Assembly: GCA_045600905.1 (NCBI GenBank)
Contig: JAZRYT010000070.1
Coordinates: 1 to 14,575, forward strand
Direction of reading: 5' to 3'
Length of the DNA: 14,575 bases
Source of the DNA: F23-D06 sp045600905
Lineage (GTDB): Bacteria > Bacteroidota > Bacteroidia > Bacteroidales > WCHB1-69
Positions 13,135 through 14,575 of this stretch are shown in pieces. Each line of letters begins with the position of its first letter. Within the stretch, counting starts at the first letter, position 1. The notes beneath the pieces are model-generated. The model did not search any database and was not told the DNA's origin. It was given only the letters and a program-made list of their open reading frames with translations. Both the position numbers and the translations under genes were made by a program.

Positions 13135-14421
13135 TTATTTTTTCATCAGTTTTTCAATTTCGTCAATTTCCACTGGAGTGCCGGCCATCAGATCAATCGG
13201 GGTATTACCCACAACGACATCAGTTTCGATGCGGACGCCGATGCCTTCTTCGGCAATGTAGATGCCCGGCTCGCAACTAAGCACATTGCCAGCTTGGAAC
13301 ACCCAGTCGCGTTGGCCGACATCGTGCACATCCAAACCGATAAAATGACTGGTGTTGTGCATATAGTATTTCTTGAAGAGAGGATAATCCGGATCTTGAT
13401 TCTTAACATCTTCCCGCGTATAAAGGCCGAGTTTTATCAGTTCCTCATCCATTCTTTTAAACACAAAATCATTGATTTTATGGATGGTCATTCCGGGTTT
13501 GAATCTCGGGATAGTTTCCTTATAGATGGAAAGTACGGCTTCATAAACCTGTTTCTGTCGTTCTGTGAATTTGCCGTTCACAGGAACGGTACGGGAGCAG
13601 TCGCCGGCATAGTTGGCATATTCGGCGCCAAAGTCCATCAGCAGCAAGTCGCCGTCCTGCATCACCTTATCATTTTTTATATAATGTAAGATGCAGGTGT
13701 CCGGTCCGGCGGCGATGATGGGAGCAAAGGAGTGCGTGGTGGCGCCATTGCGAATCATCTCGTAGGTCATTTCGGCCTCGATTTCATACTCGTACTTGCC
13801 GGGTTCAATAGCAGTGAGGGCGCGTTCGAAGGCGCGGCGCGTGATGTCGCACGCGAACTTCATAGCGGCCAGTTCCTCCTTGGACTTCACCACGCGGAGA
13901 GGATAAAGGATGGGGGCCAGGCGTTTGAAATCGTGCAACGGGTAGTCGTTTTTGAGTTGTTTGGCAAAGCGCACCTCGTGCGTCGGATAGTCGGGCTTGA
14001 TGCGCGGATCTTCGGGAATGTGCAGATAGACGTGTTCAGCGTGCATCATCAAATCGTTGAGTACGCCTTCAAATTCTTCGACGAACATCACGGTTTGGAC
14101 TCCGGAGAGTTCCGCAGCCTGTTCCTTGCTCAATCTGTGACCGAACCAGACAATCTTTTCGGGAGACGGATTTTTAATGAAAAGGATTTCGCGATAAGCC
14201 GGATTGGGATGCCAGGGGGCCAAAGTCAGATAGGTGTCTTCCTGGTCAATACCGCAGAGGTAGAGCAGGTCGGAGTTCTGACGAAACGGCTGGGTGGTAT
14301 CACCACAGCGGGGATATTCATCGTGAGAAACTAATACGGCGATGGAATTTTTAGCCATCTCGCCCACCACGTTTTTACGATTGCGGGCATAAAATTTGGA
14401 AGGTAGTGGTTTGTAACGCAT
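13135..14421 (-). CDS. pepP: Xaa-Pro aminopeptidase (aminopeptidase P)
   Basis: This dinuclear-metal M24 peptidase removes N-terminal residues that precede proline, in the cytosol. The 428 residues comprise an N-terminal aminopeptidase P domain (about 1-170) and a C-terminal pita-bread domain. The five metal ligands are D263 in LMDFG, D274 in GDCSRT, H359 in TSHFIGLDVHD, E384 in CEPGIYI and E399 in RIETDV. Substrate-site H246 (LHY) is also present. The ATG at 14421 is chosen over a farther one at 14571: a TACATTTG promoter element lies between them at 14442-14449, the extra 50 residues are not family-like, and they would run across the IS110 transposase start. It is probably monocistronic and ends 16 nt from a REP-like palindrome. 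Confidence 0.95.
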   Translation of the reverse strand: MRYKPLPSKFYARNRKNVVGEMAKNSIAVLVSHDEYPRCGDTTQPFRQNSDLLYLCGIDQEDTYLTLAPWHPNPAYREILFIKNPSPEKIVWFGHRLSKEQAAELSGVQTVMFVEEFEGVLNDLMMHAEHVYLHIPEDPRIKPDYPTHEVRFAKQLKNDYPLHDFKRLAPILYPLRVVKSKEELAAMKFACDITRRAFERALTAIEPGKYEYEIEAEMTYEMIRNGATTHSFAPIIAAGPDTCILHYIKNDKVMQDGDLLLMDFGAEYANYAGDCSRTVPVNGKFTERQKQVYEAVLSIYKETIPRFKPGMTIHKINDFVFKRMDEELIKLGLYTREDVKNQDPDYPLFKKYYMHNTSHFIGLDVHDVGQRDWVFQAGNVLSCEPGIYIAEEGIGVRIETDVVVGNTPIDLMAGTPVEIDEIEKLMKK

Positions 14422-14441
14422 ACGCTGATTTTTTAAAGCCG

Positions 14442-14449
14442 CAAATGTA
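14442..14449 (-). promoter_or_regulatory. pepP -7 element
   Basis: TACATTTG on the - strand matches TAnnTTTG and is followed by CGGC, as at the AbiE promoter. Transcription would start near 14435, about 15 nt before the ATG at 14421. No clear TTTG is found 20 nt upstream; the sequence there may have been changed by the neighbouring insertion. Confidence 0.55.
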
Positions 14450-14491
14450 CATAATTTATAAAATCGCACAGACGAATAAAAATGTACGCGA

Positions 14492-14559
14492 AAACCGCAG
14501 GATTCTGTATCTTTGTAATTTAATTCACAAAACGTTACGAAGATGAGAACCTGCGGTTT
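14492..14559 (+). promoter_or_regulatory. Long hairpin over IS110 promoter and transposase start codon
   Basis: Positions 14492-14519 can pair with 14534-14559: 26 base pairs, three of them G-T, with single-base bulges at 14502 and 14507 and a 14-nt loop. The core is AAACCGCAGG facing CCTGCGGTTT. The start codon (14543-14545) is fully paired. A TATCTTTG -7 element (14508-14515) lies within the left arm, so transcripts from that promoter would lack most of the arm while read-through RNA would contain it. Confidence 0.7.
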
Positions 14560-14575
14560 AGACGTGCACAAAGAT
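14543..14575 (+). CDS. IS110-family transposase, N-terminal fragment at window edge
   Basis: Only 11 codons are visible: MRTCGLDVHKD. This matches the start of IS110-family DEDD transposases, where GLDVHKD opens the RuvC-like domain and carries the first catalytic Asp (here D7). The frame is open at the window end, so the rest of the gene continues outside. The ATG has a TATCTTTG promoter element 27 nt upstream. The left end of the element must lie between the pepP start and about 14490, but IS110 elements lack the usual inverted termini and no boundary can be drawn. IS110 elements encode a bridge RNA next to the transposase gene; if it is on the left side it would overlap this gap. Assignment rests on 11 residues but the motif is distinctive. 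Confidence 0.75.
   Translation, partial: MRTCGLDVHKD

Noticed and set aside
14422..14571. 50-residue N-terminal extension of the Xaa-Pro aminopeptidase
   Set aside because: It would cross the pepP promoter element and the IS110 transposase start, and its sequence is not family-like.

Overview
The window looks like a chromosomal segment of an anaerobic Bacteroidota bacterium, most likely Bacteroidales. Three observations support this. Promoters carry the -7 element TAnnTTTG typical of that phylum. Genes lack clear Shine-Dalgarno sequences. The gene content is anaerobic: a class I hybrid cluster protein, an iron-sulfur flavoprotein and an acetyl-CoA hydrolase/CoA-transferase. No rRNA, tRNA or CRISPR array is visible.

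Layout. (1) 1-818: a repeat-rich leader and a DUF2461 protein on the + strand, closed by a terminator shared with prs. (2) 878-5172, - strand: PRPP synthetase with a well-formed promoter; a small protein made of two related halves; an AbiE-type toxin/antitoxin pair (AbiEi then AbiEii, ATGA overlap); and a two-gene unit of a cysteine-rich flavoprotein followed by a two-helix membrane protein. (3) 5427-9086, - strand: hcp, a small two-helix membrane protein, and the CoA-transferase family enzyme. (4) 9293-11891, + strand: 6-phosphofructokinase, a SIRT5/CobB-like sirtuin and a small lipoprotein. (5) 12000-14421, - strand: a P-loop NTPase and a Xaa-Pro aminopeptidase. (6) 14543-14575, + strand: the first 11 codons of an IS110-family transposase, cut by the window end.

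Most genes are ordinary housekeeping or anaerobic metabolism. PFK and PRPP synthetase are central carbon and nucleotide enzymes, the CoA-transferase belongs to acid/CoA exchange, and Hcp handles nitric oxide or hydroxylamine stress. The accessory content is the AbiE-like pair and the insertion sequence.

The most unusual part of the window is between the genes. A 23-29 bp near-perfect palindrome (GAGACGGTGC-nnn-GCACCGTCTC) occurs six times complete, plus one half copy and one possible remnant. Five of the six complete copies carry a GTAG tetranucleotide on one flank, the hallmark of REP elements served by RAYT transposases, and two copies form an inverted REPIN-like pair. Gaps also hold short tandem repeats with 7-bp (GTTTMAR) or 8-bp (CATTATCR) units, often next to start or stop codons. 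At the right edge, a 26-bp imperfect hairpin buries the start codon of the IS110 transposase.
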